The position numbers and the translations under genes are program-made. From Bacillus thuringiensis (GTDB lineage Bacteria > Bacillota > Bacilli > Bacillales > Bacillaceae_G): DNA of 64,000 bases. Each line of letters starts with the position of its first letter. Within the stretch, counting starts at the first letter, position 1. The stretch lies in NCBI RefSeq assembly GCF_014932895.1, contig NZ_JACYOF010000006.1:248001-312000 (forward strand), read 5' to 3'. Shown in pieces: positions 25,551-37,300 of this stretch. Under the pieces are notes generated by a model. The model was given only the letters and a program-made list of their open reading frames with translations. It ran no database searches and had not been told where the DNA came from.

Positions 25551-26804
25551 ATGAAAACTACTGACTCAAAAAGTCTATGGAAAAATACAATTTATTTACA
25601 AGTTTTCTCTGCTTATTCACTGCTTATGCTTGGCGTGTTTATTGATATGTTAGCTATTATGACTATTGTTGGATTTGAATGGGAAGTAGATCCTACCATG
25701 ATTGGATTGATCCCTGTTGCATATGCACTTCCCGGAATTATCTTTGGTTCATGGGCGGGTGTTATTGCCGATCGTTTTAGAAAAATTCCAATTATGATGT
25801 TTTGTAATATTATGGTTGGTTTAATAACAATTGCTCTTTTATTTGTACAAAATATCCACTGGCTCTTAGTGGCATTAATGATTCGTTCTATTTTTATTGT
25901 TTTCTATTATCCTGCACAGCAAACACTAACAAGACAGATTGTGTCCTCTGATTTACTTACTAAAGCCGTAAGTATAAATGGAATAGTTGAGCAGGGAACC
26001 AAGATAATAGGTCCACTTATAGGAGGCATGTTGCTAAGCTGGTTTCAGCCAGAGTTCTGCCTCATTATAAGAGCTATAAGTTGTTTATTAGCTACTTTAG
26101 TTCTGATACCCACAATAAAATTTAAAGAAACTTTATCGAAAGAACTTGTTGAAAAGCAAAAACAAAGCAATTGGACCGCTTGGTTACAAGGGTGGGGTTA
26201 TGTGTTATCTAATCGGATAATATTATCAACTATGATTTTCGTTACAATAGCTATGGCAGTATTACAATTAGTAGACTCACAGTTCCCTACTTTATTTAAG
26301 AGCTTATTTCCACATGATAAAAGTAAAATGGGATATATCATTTCTATTATTGGTGTTGGGGGAATACTTGGTGCATTACTAACTCAGAAATTAAAACAAT
26401 TTCAATATGGTTGGGTAGTCTGTGGGGGTATGGTTTTAATGGGAATTGGTTTTGGGGGGATTGGCCTGATAACGCCCGGTACGGTCTTCGTTTTGGCCTA
26501 TCTGATTAGTTTTATTGCTGGTATTGGAAGTGGACTGATGCTTGTATCTAATCAAGTCATTCTACAAATCGAATCCGACCAAGATCAAGTAGGAAGAGTA
26601 TTTGGTATACAAAGCAGTTTAACAAACGCAGTTCTAATTATTTCTCCTGCTATGAGTGGCCCATTAGTTCATTTGTTTGGGGTAACTCAGCTCTATGTTT
26701 ATGGGGGGATTGGGCTTATTATCATTGGGGTAATTGGGGTTTCACTGCAGAAATATTTATGGGCTAAACATAAACACGAACCTATAAGAGTAAATAATTT
26801 TTGA
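25551..26804 (+). CDS. krsE: MFS transporter, probable kurstakin exporter KrsE
   Basis: A 417-residue major facilitator protein with about 12 hydrophobic helices and the MFS loop motif GSWAGVIADRFRKIP after helix 2. It belongs to the DHA3-like group of exporters. It is the first gene of the NRPS operon and its stop lies 14 bases before the krsA start, so export of the lipopeptide and self-protection are the likely jobs. The ATG follows TAAGGAG. In the described krs locus the efflux gene krsE stands in this position. Confidence 0.9.
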   Translation: MKTTDSKSLWKNTIYLQVFSAYSLLMLGVFIDMLAIMTIVGFEWEVDPTMIGLIPVAYALPGIIFGSWAGVIADRFRKIPIMMFCNIMVGLITIALLFVQNIHWLLVALMIRSIFIVFYYPAQQTLTRQIVSSDLLTKAVSINGIVEQGTKIIGPLIGGMLLSWFQPEFCLIIRAISCLLATLVLIPTIKFKETLSKELVEKQKQSNWTAWLQGWGYVLSNRIILSTMIFVTIAMAVLQLVDSQFPTLFKSLFPHDKSKMGYIISIIGVGGILGALLTQKLKQFQYGWVVCGGMVLMGIGFGGIGLITPGTVFVLAYLISFIAGIGSGLMLVSNQVILQIESDQDQVGRVFGIQSSLTNAVLIISPAMSGPLVHLFGVTQLYVYGGIGLIIIGVIGVSLQKYLWAKHKHEPIRVNNF

Positions 26805-26818
26805 AAGGAAGATTTTTT

Positions 26819-29800
26819 ATGACCAATCCGGAATGTTATCCATTAAGTCACCCACAGAAAAGAATATGGTATACAGAAGTTATTCATTCTGATAAAGGGA
26901 TATGTAATTTAAGGTTCTTATTTAAACTTCATCGAAAAATGAATTATTCAAAATTAAACCGAGTTGTGAATCGTGTTATCAGTGAAAATGACGGTCTGCG
27001 CATCAGATTAAAAGAAAATGGGCATCAGGAACCTGAACAATATTTTATTAAACATGAAGAACAAGAATTTGAGTTTTTCGATTTTAGTTCCGTGGAAGAT
27101 TCACGTTTGCTTGAGGAATGGATCGAGCAGAAAACAAAAGAAACGTTTACACTATTTAATTCAAATCTATACTATTTCGCCTTAATAAAATTAAACGATA
27201 ATGAATGTGCAGTCTTTGGGAATGTTCATCATATTATCATGGATGGTTTATCAATCCAAATATTTACCAGTCAGATTGCGAAATATTATTATGAGATGCA
27301 TAACGAGACTGAGGAAGGCGAAATTAAAAATTCATATATTCAATTTGTGGTCAATGAACAAACATACTTGGATAGTAGTCGCTTTCAAAAAGATCAAAAA
27401 TTCTGGTTAGAGGAATTTAAAACACCCCCATCTGTGACCGGATTGAAGCCCTATAATACGTACCAAGTTAGTACAAAAGCATCACGTGAGACATTTATAT
27501 TATCGGAGCATTTGAAGAGAAAGATAGAATTATTTTCTGAAGATTATAAATTTAGTTTATATACCCTTTTTGTTGCTGCTTTCTCGTTGTCTATGTATCG
27601 GTGGACCTCATCGCTTGATATTGCACTAGGAATGGCTTATGGCAACCGTATGACTAAAATGGAACGAGAATTAATTGGAATGATGGTGAGTACAGTTCCT
27701 CTAAGAATGGATATTGATCCAGAAGAAGAAGTGCTTTCATTTATTAGTAGGGTGTCCAGAAAACAAAGTAAATCATTAAGACATCAGAAATACCCATTTG
27801 ATTTGTTATTAAAGCAGATTAATAAAGAGAATAACAGCAATGTGAGACTTTTCGGAACTACGATTGATTATAGGGATCGTGATGAAAGTGGTGACTCACT
27901 ATGGATTCCAAACTGTGAAGAGGTACAAGATTTTGCAGTGCATATTGAAAATTTAATCGATATAGACTCTTTACATGTACATATTGATTATCGTGAGGAG
28001 CTATTTTCTAAGGAAGAGATAAAACGTTTTTTTAACGTTATGTTAGCGATAATAGAAAACACTTTTGAGAACCCAAAGCAGAAGGTAGCTGAAATCGAAA
28101 TCATTTCTGATGAGGATAAAAGAAAAAGTTTAATAGAGTTCAACAATCCTAAGCTTGATTTTCCACCCCAAGTAACTATTCATGCATTGTTCGAACAGCA
28201 AGCGATGATTTATCCAAACGCTATTGCAGTTACGTATGAAAAAGAAAAAGTTACTTATAGTGAGCTTAATGAACGTGCAAATCAGTTAGCTCATTATCTG
28301 CAGAAAAAAGGAGTAGGACCTGATACTTTAGTTGGACTGTGCGTTGAACGTTCTCTCGAAATGATTGTAGGTATTTTAGGGATTCTGAAGGCTGGTGGAG
28401 CTTATGTTCCACTTGATCCAACATATCCAGATCAGCGACTTCAATATATTTTAGAGGATGCTAGCATTCAGTTATTCGTAACGCAAGAAAGTTTAAAGGA
28501 ATTGAAATGGTTACCAGAAAATATTAAATCAATTTGCCTGGATCGTGAACGAGATGAGATTGAGCAAGAAAGTAAGACCTTGCCGGTTTCTGATGTAAGT
28601 GCCCAAAATCTAGCTTACGTAATCTATACTTCGGGATCAACGGGGAATCCAAAGGGCGTTATGATAGAGCATCACAATGTCATTCGTTTATTTAAGTCGA
28701 CGGATTGTTGGTATCAGTTTAATGAAAAAGATACTTGGACGCTTTTTCATTCTTATGCATTTGATTTCTCAGTATGGGAAATTTGGGGAGCATTATTATA
28801 TGGTGGGAAATTAGTTGTTGTTCCGTACTGGATTAGTCGATCGCCTAAGGATTTTTATCAATTATTGATAGAGGAAGGAGTCACAGTTCTAAATCAGACA
28901 CCTTCCGCATTTCGACAATTAATACAAGTGTGTGAACAAGAAAGTGAGAATAAAAACTTGCAGCTTCGTTATGTGATATTTGGCGGGGAAGCATTAGAAC
29001 CTATAAGTTTGTTACCGTGGTTTCAAAGGTATGGGGAGAAAGAACCACAATTAATTAATATGTATGGAATTACAGAAACTACAGTTCATGTTACATATTA
29101 TCCAATTACTCAAGATGATGTGCAGCATGCTTCAAGAAGCAATATCGGAAAGCGAATTCCAGATTTAGAAGTGTATATACTAGACGCTTATCAACAACCT
29201 GTACCTATAGGTGTAGATGGTGAGCTTTATATTGGCGGGGCAGGGCTTGCACGTGGGTATTTAAATAGACCCGAATTAACTGCAGAGCGTTTTATACCTC
29301 ATCCATTTAGTAGTGATCCGAAAGCAAGATTATATCGGACAGGAGACTTAGCGAGGTATTTGCCGGATGGGAATCTGGATTATCGTGGAAGAATTGATCA
29401 TCAGGTTAAAATACGTGGTTTCCGAATTGAGATTGGGGAGATTGAGTCTACTTTAAATGCATACGCATCTATAAAAGAAGCTGTTGTAATTGTTAGGGAA
29501 GATCAACCGGGTGATAAACGATTAGTAGCATATGTTGTAGGAGATGGAAATGTAGGTGCATGGAGAGAGTATCTTAAAGCGAAACTACCGAGCTATATGG
29601 TCCCTTCAGGATTTGTAACGATGGAAGCCATTCCACTAACAGCTAATGGTAAAGTTGATCGTGAGGCCTTACCTATGCCGGAGGAAAAGCAGATTAACAG
29701 TGAAGCTGTTGCCCCTCGGAATAGTAACGAAAAGATACTGGCTACCATCTGGAAGCAAGTATTAGGTGTTAAAAAGGTGGGAATCTATGATAATTTCTTT

Positions 29801-31375
29801 GAAATTGGTGGCGACTCGATTCTCAGTATTCAAATCATATCTCAAGCAAGTCAAGTGGGATTAAAGCTTACTCCAAAGCAAATGTTTGAATGCCCAACCA
29901 TTGCCGAGTTGGCACAAGTAGCTATAGAAACGCAGGGAGTACAAGCGGAGCAGGGAATTGTGACAGGGGATGTGCCTCTTTCTCCAATTCAGTACTGGTT
30001 CTTCGAGCAAGAACATCCACGTCCGGAGCATTGGAATCAATCGATGCTTTTAAGAGTAAAAGAGAGATTGGACGTGAAGTTATTAGAGGAAGCAATATTA
30101 AATTTACTCAAACACCATGATGCTTTACGTTTCCGGTACGAAAAGTTACCAAATGGAACGTGGAGACAGAGAAATGAAGGGACTGATGAGCAGTCTGTAC
30201 TTCATGTGGTAAAACGGAACAAAGTTAATGAACAAGCGTGGAATAAGGTAATACAAGAAGAGATGAACATTACTCAAGCTAGTTTCAATTTAGTTACAGG
30301 TCCGTTAATGAGAGTAGTTTACTTCGAAGATACCTTGTCTGGAAATGATCGAATGTTCTGGGGGATTCATCATTTAGTAGTAGATGGAGTATCATGGAGA
30401 ATTCTATTGGAAGATTTACAGGCGGTATATAACCAGTTGAAACAAGGTCAAGGCGTTCGCTTACCTGCGAAAAGTACATCTTTTAAAGAGTGGTCGGAAC
30501 GACTGCAGACATACAGTGATTCGGGTATTTCAAAAGAAGTGCAAGATTATTGGAATGAACAAGTAGAAAAAGAAACGGTGAAAATTCCAATGGACTACCC
30601 AATACAAGAAACAACAGAAGAATCGATTGATCAAGTGACGAGGACTTTAGGGGTAGAAGAAACACATGCATTGTTACAAGAAGTCCCAGTGACTCATAAG
30701 ACAAGGATTAACGAGGTACTATTGGCAGCATTAGGACAAGCTATCGTCGATTGTACAAAACAGAAAACGGTTTCTATTCATCTAGAAGGACACGGGAGAG
30801 AAGAGATGATTGAAGGTATTGATCTATCACGGACAGTGGGTTGGTTCACGAGTATTTATCCTGTTCATCTAAATTTTCAAGGAACTAAAACACCTATTGA
30901 AGGATTAAAGGCTGTAAAAGATCAATTGCGTCAAATTCCGAATCGCGGAGTTGATTATGGTATTTTACGTTACTTGAAAAAAGAATTAATCCCGTTCTAT
31001 CAGCAAAAGCCTTCAATAAGCTTTAACTATCTGGGGCAATTTGATCAAGTTTTTTCAAAAGAATCTTTGTTTATGCAAGAGACAGGGTTTACATTTTTAG
31101 ATCATGCTCCAGATTCCAAGCCATCGCATCTAATTGATGTTATCGGTATGGTAAAAGATGAGAAGTTACATTTTGTTTGGATGTATAGTAGAGAACAGTT
31201 TTCTAGATTGAAAATTCAAGCGATAGCGGATGGTATGTTGAGACATCTTCGTCAATTTGTTAATAAACCAACAACAGAATCTGCTTTTACAGTATCAGAT
31301 TTTGCTGAAGCGGAGGATCTTACGGAAGAAAGCTTGAGCAAAGTATTACTTAAATTAACAAAGAAGAGGGTGTAA
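26819..31375 (+). CDS. krsA: Kurstakin NRPS module 1 (Cstarter-A(Thr)-T-E), KrsA
   Basis: An NRPS of about 1518 residues. The first domain (about 5-430, HHIIMDG near 136) is a condensation domain at the very N-terminus, as in lipoinitiation by acylated starters. The A domain (about 455-960, YTSGSTGNPKG near 604) has pocket residues D-F-W-N-I-G-M-V-H-K, the classic Thr code. The carrier serine lies in GGDSILS near 998. An epimerisation domain follows (about 1040-1500, HHLVVDG near 1184), so the product is an acyl-D-Thr type unit. ATG 26819 is chosen for GAAAGGAAG upstream; a TTG at 26801 overlaps krsE. The krsB start follows after 2 bases. Confidence 0.93.
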   Translation: MTNPECYPLSHPQKRIWYTEVIHSDKGICNLRFLFKLHRKMNYSKLNRVVNRVISENDGLRIRLKENGHQEPEQYFIKHEEQEFEFFDFSSVEDSRLLEEWIEQKTKETFTLFNSNLYYFALIKLNDNECAVFGNVHHIIMDGLSIQIFTSQIAKYYYEMHNETEEGEIKNSYIQFVVNEQTYLDSSRFQKDQKFWLEEFKTPPSVTGLKPYNTYQVSTKASRETFILSEHLKRKIELFSEDYKFSLYTLFVAAFSLSMYRWTSSLDIALGMAYGNRMTKMERELIGMMVSTVPLRMDIDPEEEVLSFISRVSRKQSKSLRHQKYPFDLLLKQINKENNSNVRLFGTTIDYRDRDESGDSLWIPNCEEVQDFAVHIENLIDIDSLHVHIDYREELFSKEEIKRFFNVMLAIIENTFENPKQKVAEIEIISDEDKRKSLIEFNNPKLDFPPQVTIHALFEQQAMIYPNAIAVTYEKEKVTYSELNERANQLAHYLQKKGVGPDTLVGLCVERSLEMIVGILGILKAGGAYVPLDPTYPDQRLQYILEDASIQLFVTQESLKELKWLPENIKSICLDRERDEIEQESKTLPVSDVSAQNLAYVIYTSGSTGNPKGVMIEHHNVIRLFKSTDCWYQFNEKDTWTLFHSYAFDFSVWEIWGALLYGGKLVVVPYWISRSPKDFYQLLIEEGVTVLNQTPSAFRQLIQVCEQESENKNLQLRYVIFGGEALEPISLLPWFQRYGEKEPQLINMYGITETTVHVTYYPITQDDVQHASRSNIGKRIPDLEVYILDAYQQPVPIGVDGELYIGGAGLARGYLNRPELTAERFIPHPFSSDPKARLYRTGDLARYLPDGNLDYRGRIDHQVKIRGFRIEIGEIESTLNAYASIKEAVVIVREDQPGDKRLVAYVVGDGNVGAWREYLKAKLPSYMVPSGFVTMEAIPLTANGKVDREALPMPEEKQINSEAVAPRNSNEKILATIWKQVLGVKKVGIYDNFFEIGGDSILSIQIISQASQVGLKLTPKQMFECPTIAELAQVAIETQGVQAEQGIVTGDVPLSPIQYWFFEQEHPRPEHWNQSMLLRVKERLDVKLLEEAILNLLKHHDALRFRYEKLPNGTWRQRNEGTDEQSVLHVVKRNKVNEQAWNKVIQEEMNITQASFNLVTGPLMRVVYFEDTLSGNDRMFWGIHHLVVDGVSWRILLEDLQAVYNQLKQGQGVRLPAKSTSFKEWSERLQTYSDSGISKEVQDYWNEQVEKETVKIPMDYPIQETTEESIDQVTRTLGVEETHALLQEVPVTHKTRINEVLLAALGQAIVDCTKQKTVSIHLEGHGREEMIEGIDLSRTVGWFTSIYPVHLNFQGTKTPIEGLKAVKDQLRQIPNRGVDYGILRYLKKELIPFYQQKPSISFNYLGQFDQVFSKESLFMQETGFTFLDHAPDSKPSHLIDVIGMVKDEKLHFVWMYSREQFSRLKIQAIADGMLRHLRQFVNKPTTESAFTVSDFAEAEDLTEESLSKVLLKLTKKRV

Positions 31376-31377
31376 AG

Positions 31378-34300
31378 ATGGGAGACGTTATAGATATATA
31401 TGGATTATCACCTTTGCAAAAAGGAATACTGTTTCATACATTATATGATCAAGATGATGAACATTCTTTTTCCTACATTGTACAAGTAGGCTTCTTGCTC
31501 GGGGGACAATTGGATGTTGCTACTTTTGAAAAGGCTTGGGAATATGTTATTCATCAACATGAGGTTCTACGTTCAGTATTTGTGTGGGAGGAAGTAGAAA
31601 AACCACTACAAGCGGTTTACCAACGTCTTCCTTTTACTATTCATCAAGAGGATTGGAGTGCCCATCCACATGAGGAGAGGGAGAAGAAATTACACCAGTT
31701 TTTGACTGCAGATCGTAGAAAAGGATTTTTATTGGATGAAGCACCATTGATGAGAGTCACTGCGATTAAAGAAGCAGAAGAGGAAACGAGAATCATTTGG
31801 ACACATCATCATATTTTGCTAGATGGGTGGAGTGTGTCATTGGTCTTTAGTGAAGTGATGGAAGTTTATCTCAAGATGATAAAGGGAGAAGTGTTGAATC
31901 TTCCTAAAGCTCTTCCTTATAAAAAATATATCCAGTGGATAAATAAACAAGATCAAATTCAAGCAGAGGAATTTTGGAAAGAAGAATTAAAAGGGTTTTA
32001 TGCACCTACGCCATTAGCGATGGAAAGAAAGGATCAAGGGCAGGAGAAGGGCTATGGAGAGTGTGCTTATCAGTTATCTGAGGAACTCACTGAGAATTTA
32101 CAAGAGTGGGTACGAAATAGCCGATTAACATTGAATACGTTAGTACAAGGAGCATGGGCTTATTTGATGAGTAGGTATAGCGGTGAAAGTGACATCGTAT
32201 TTGGCGTAACTAGCTCTGGACGTCCTACTGATTTGATAGGGGCAGAGAATATGGTAGGCCTATTTATTAACACATTACCTACTAGAATTCAATTAACGGA
32301 AAATACATCAGTAGTAGATTGGCTTCGTAAAATACAAATGAAAGAAATGGAACGAAGACAATATGAGTATAATTCGTTGGTTGATATTCAAGGGTGGAGT
32401 GAGGTTCCGCGGAATAGCCCCTTATTCCATACCTTGTATGTGTTTGAAAATTATCCAATTCAAGGTGAGAGAAATGATGATTTAAGATTACTAGATGTTA
32501 AAAGCGCGGAACAAACAAATTATCCTTTAACACTCATTGTAATGCCCGGTAAGAAAATTACTCTAAAGTTGATGTATGATCGAAGCTATTTTAATGAAGA
32601 AACAATAAATCGGATTCAGAATCACTTATTGCAAATATTAATTCAGATGACGAAGAGCCTAGATTCAAAACTCTTTGAAATTACCCATTTAACAGTGGAA
32701 GAGCAGACACAGTTACTAGAGGAATGGAATGATACTCAAGTAAAATATTCAGCTGAAGGCATGATTCATACGGTGTTTGAGGAGCAAGTTAAAAAAACAC
32801 CGGAAGCAATCGCGGCTATTTACGAAAATGAACAAATTACCTATAAAGAGTTGGAAGAGCGTGCGAATCAGCTAGCTCATTATTTACAAAAGCGTGGTGT
32901 AGGTCCAGAGTCTCTAGTCGGAGTATATATGGAGCGTTCATTACAAATGATGATAGCGTTATTAGGTATTCTAAAATCAGGAGGAGCGTATGTTCCACTT
33001 GATCCTACTTATCCAGAGAGTCGGCTTCGTTATATATTAGAGGATGCTGGAATCGAGGTACTAGTGACGGAAGAAGATTCGAAAAATTTATATATATCTG
33101 AAGATATTGAAACGATTTGTATGAATAAAGATTATACTGCAATTGAAAAAGAAGAATCAACCCCTTGTATAAGTGGTGTAACAGGAAGAAGTTTAGCGTA
33201 TGTGATGTATACTTCAGGATCTACAGGGAATCCAAAGGGAGTGATGATTGAGCATCATTCAGTAATCAATTACCTAGAATGGATGCAACATAAATATCCA
33301 CTTTCTGAAAAAGATGTGGTCTTGCAGAAAACACCATTCTCATTTGACGTATCTGTTTGGGAGTTGTTTTGGGGTATTCACGTTGGAGCAAGTGTATCTT
33401 TCCTGCCTCCAGGTGGAGAAAAAGATCCTTCCATTATAGCTGAGGCGATTGAAAAACATCAGGTTACTATTGTTCAATTTGTTCCTTCGATGTTATCTGT
33501 TTTCTTAGATCACTTCAATCATACTGAATTGAACATGAATTGTTCGTCCGTGCGTCATGTATTTTCTGGTGGGGAAGAACTAAGTTCAGGGTTGGTTAGA
33601 CGATTTCAACAGAAATGGAATCATAGCGGACAAGTAAAATTAACCAACTTTTATGGACCAACTGAAGCCACTATTTATGTAAATGCATTTGACTTGCAAC
33701 CTAATCAAGAGTTTGTTTCTATTGGGCAGCCGATACAGAACACGCAATTATATGTATTAGACCAAAATCAACGCTTGCAATCAATAGGGATAGAGGGTGA
33801 GTTATATATCGGTGGTTCTGGTTTAGCGCGTGGATACTTAAATCGTCCGAATCTCACTGCCGAAAAATTCGTTTCGCATCCATTTCAATTGGGAGAACGA
33901 CTATATCGAACAGGAGATTCAGTAAGATATTTAACTGATGGAAATTTAGAATTTATAGGTAGAATGGACCATCAAGTCAAAATGCGTGGTTTTCGGATTG
34001 AACTAGGAGAAATTGAGGCGACTTTAGAAAAATGTTCGTTTATTAAAGAGGCTGTCGTATTAGTTAGAGAAGATCGTCCAGGCGATCAACGATTGGTTGC
34101 ATATGTAATAAGCGATGGAAATACCCGAAAGTGGAGAGAGTATCTACATAAACAATTGCCGAATCATATGATTCCAGCGCACCTTGTAGAGCTGGAACAG
34201 TTCCCTCTTACTCCGAATGGGAAAATCGACCGAAAGGCCTTGCCAGCACCTGATGAGCAAGCTATTGGAGATTTAAATGTTCTACCTCGGACGCCATCGG

Positions 34301-37300
34301 AAGAGCTTATTGCCTCGGTATGGAGTCAAGTGTTAGGAACAGAAAATATCGGTATTCAGGATTCCTTCTTTGAACTGGGGGGGCACTCACTACTCGCTAC
34401 TCAAATTGTCTCTCGATTACAAGAGTTGTTTCAGATTAAAATCCCGCTACGTGAACTTTTCAAGCACGATACAGTGGAAGCATTAGCGAATCGAGTAGAT
34501 CAGTTGCGCAAAGAAGATAAAAAACGAGAAGTTCCACCACTTGTACCTACGACACGGGGAGAATCTATTCCACTTTCCTATGCACAGAAACGTCTATGGT
34601 TTATTGATCAATTAATGCCAAATAGTGCGATGTACAATATTCATGCAGCGTGTCGCTTAACAGGAAAATGGTCAATTGAAGCATTGGAGACCGGATGGAA
34701 TCAGTTGTTGGAACGTCATGAATCATTACGGACGATAATTCTAGAACAAGAGGGTGAACCTTTTCAACGGGTTCAATCTCATGTATTCAGACATATCCCT
34801 CAAACGGATTTTACAGACCTTTCTTTGGAAGATAGGGAAAGGGAAATGAAGCGGCTCATTCAAAACGAAGCGGAGAAACCATTTCATTTTGGACAAGATC
34901 CTCTGATTCGAACGCGAGTATTGAAAGTGGACAGAGAAGAATGGGTTCTCCTTTGTACGATGCATCATATTATTTCAGATGGTTGGTCAATGGGAATCTT
35001 ACTTGAAGAATGGATGGCTTTTTATGAAGGGGTACTAAGCGGAAAACCGGCTGAATTGAAGGAGTTATCTATCCAATATGCAGACTTTGTCATGTGGCAG
35101 AAGGAATGGCAAAAAGAAGAGAATTTGGATCAGCATCTTCAATATTGGCAAGAAGAATTGTCTGGGGAGCTACCGGTTTTACAATTACCGATGGATCGTC
35201 CTCGACCTGCGGTTCAAACTCACCGTGGTGCGAGTCAGTCCTTAATGGTGGCGAAATCCCTACAGGAAAAGCTAAAAGATTTGAGTCTGCAAGAAGGGTC
35301 CACTTTATTCATGACCTTGATGGCGGCGTATCAAAGCTTCCTTTCTCGTTATACAGGACAAGACGACATCTTGGTTGGAAGCCCAATTGCAAATCGAAAT
35401 GTTAAAGAGATTGAAGGATTAATAGGTTTCTTTGCAAATACGTTGGTTTATCGAGCTGATTTCAGTGGAAATCCGACATTCCGAGAACTTTTATCGCAGG
35501 TACGAAAAAAAGCACTAAAAGCATACGAGTATCAGGACATTCCATTTGAGAAAGTAGTAGAATCCGTAAAACCGGAACGGAATACAAGTCATTCACCAAT
35601 ATTTCAAACCATGTTTACTTTACAGAATACGAAACAAGAGTTTCCTCAGTTATCTGAAAGACACATGGAACTCATGGAAAGTCATACTTCTGTTGCAAAA
35701 TTTGATTTGAGTTTATTTGCTTCTGAGACGGATGAAGGATTATCGCTAACCTTTGAATATAATACTGATTTATTTAATGATACAACCATTGAGCGTATGG
35801 CAAGTCATTTTGAACATTGGTTATATCAAATTGTATCTCATCCAAAAGATTTATTATCGGAAATGAATATGTTATCGAAAGTAGAATATAAGCAACTACT
35901 AGAGGAATGGAATGAAACAGGTGTTATAGATATACGAGAGAGCACGATTCATACATTGTTTGAAGAACAAGTGAAAAAAACACCAGCAGCAATTGCAGTA
36001 GTGTGCGAAGATGAAGAACTAACATATCGAGAGTTGGACGAACGCTCGAATCAGCTGGCACATTATTTACAGAAAAACGGTGTAGGATGCGAATCATTAG
36101 TTGGGATTTGCGTTACACGTTCATCCGAGATGATTGTAGGACTCTTAGGAATTATGAAGGCAGGAGGAGCATACGTTCCAATTGATCCAGCGTATCCGGA
36201 AAGTCGACTTCAATACATTTTAGAGGATGCTCATATAAAGGTATTGGTGACACAGGAAAAGGTACAGAAAAAAATGGTTATACCTAAATCCGTTGACGTG
36301 ATTTGTATTGATCGTGATCGAGCAGAAATAGAACAAGAAGTAACTACGGTGTGTACGAGTGAAGTGACGGGCGATAACTTAGCCTATATTATCTATACTT
36401 CAGGTTCCACTGGAAATCCAAAGGGAGTAATGATTGAGCACAGGAATACAGTAACAATGATTCATTGGGCGCATCAAACATATTCCCGAAAGGATTTAGC
36501 GGGGGTATTGGCTTCAACTTCGCTATCCTTTGATCTATCTGTTTTTGAGGTGTTTGTTCCCTTAACGATGGGTGGTAAGGTGATTGTTGCTGAAAATGCT
36601 CTACATCTAGACAAGTTATCTACCAAGGGTGTGACTTTAGTCAATACTGTGCCATCGGCAGCGAAGGAACTGGTTCGAGCAAAAACAATTCCTTCTTCGG
36701 TAAAGGTGATGAACTTGGCTGGAGAACCATTGCCATATTCACTTGTTCAAGATTTATACGAGGGAAGTACGGTTGAGAAGGTGTACAACCTATATGGACC
36801 ATCCGAAGATACTACGTATTCCACATATATGGAATTAGAAAAGGGCGCAATGCATAGGGTACCACCAATTGGTAAACCAATCTTCAACACAGAAGTATAT
36901 GTACTAAGTGCTGAACAAAAAATGGTTCCAATTGGTGTAGTTGGTGAGCTGTACATTGGTGGATCAGGATTAGCACGTGGATACTTAAACCGCCCTGACT
37001 TAACGCAAGATCGTTTTATACCGCATCCATTTAAAGAAGGAGAGCGAGTATACCGGACTGGAGATCTAGTAAGGTATCTGCCGGATGGGAATTTGGAATA
37101 TCTTGGCCGAATCGATCATCAGGTGAAAATTCGTGGGTTCCGTATTGAACTAGGAGAAATTGAAGCGACATTACAAAAACATACATTAGTTAACGACGTT
37201 ATTGTGATGGTGCGGGAAGATTATCCTGGTGATCCACGTTTGATTGCCTATGTTGTGGGAGATGGGGATGCTCAAAAGTGGCGTGATTATCTCAAGGCCC

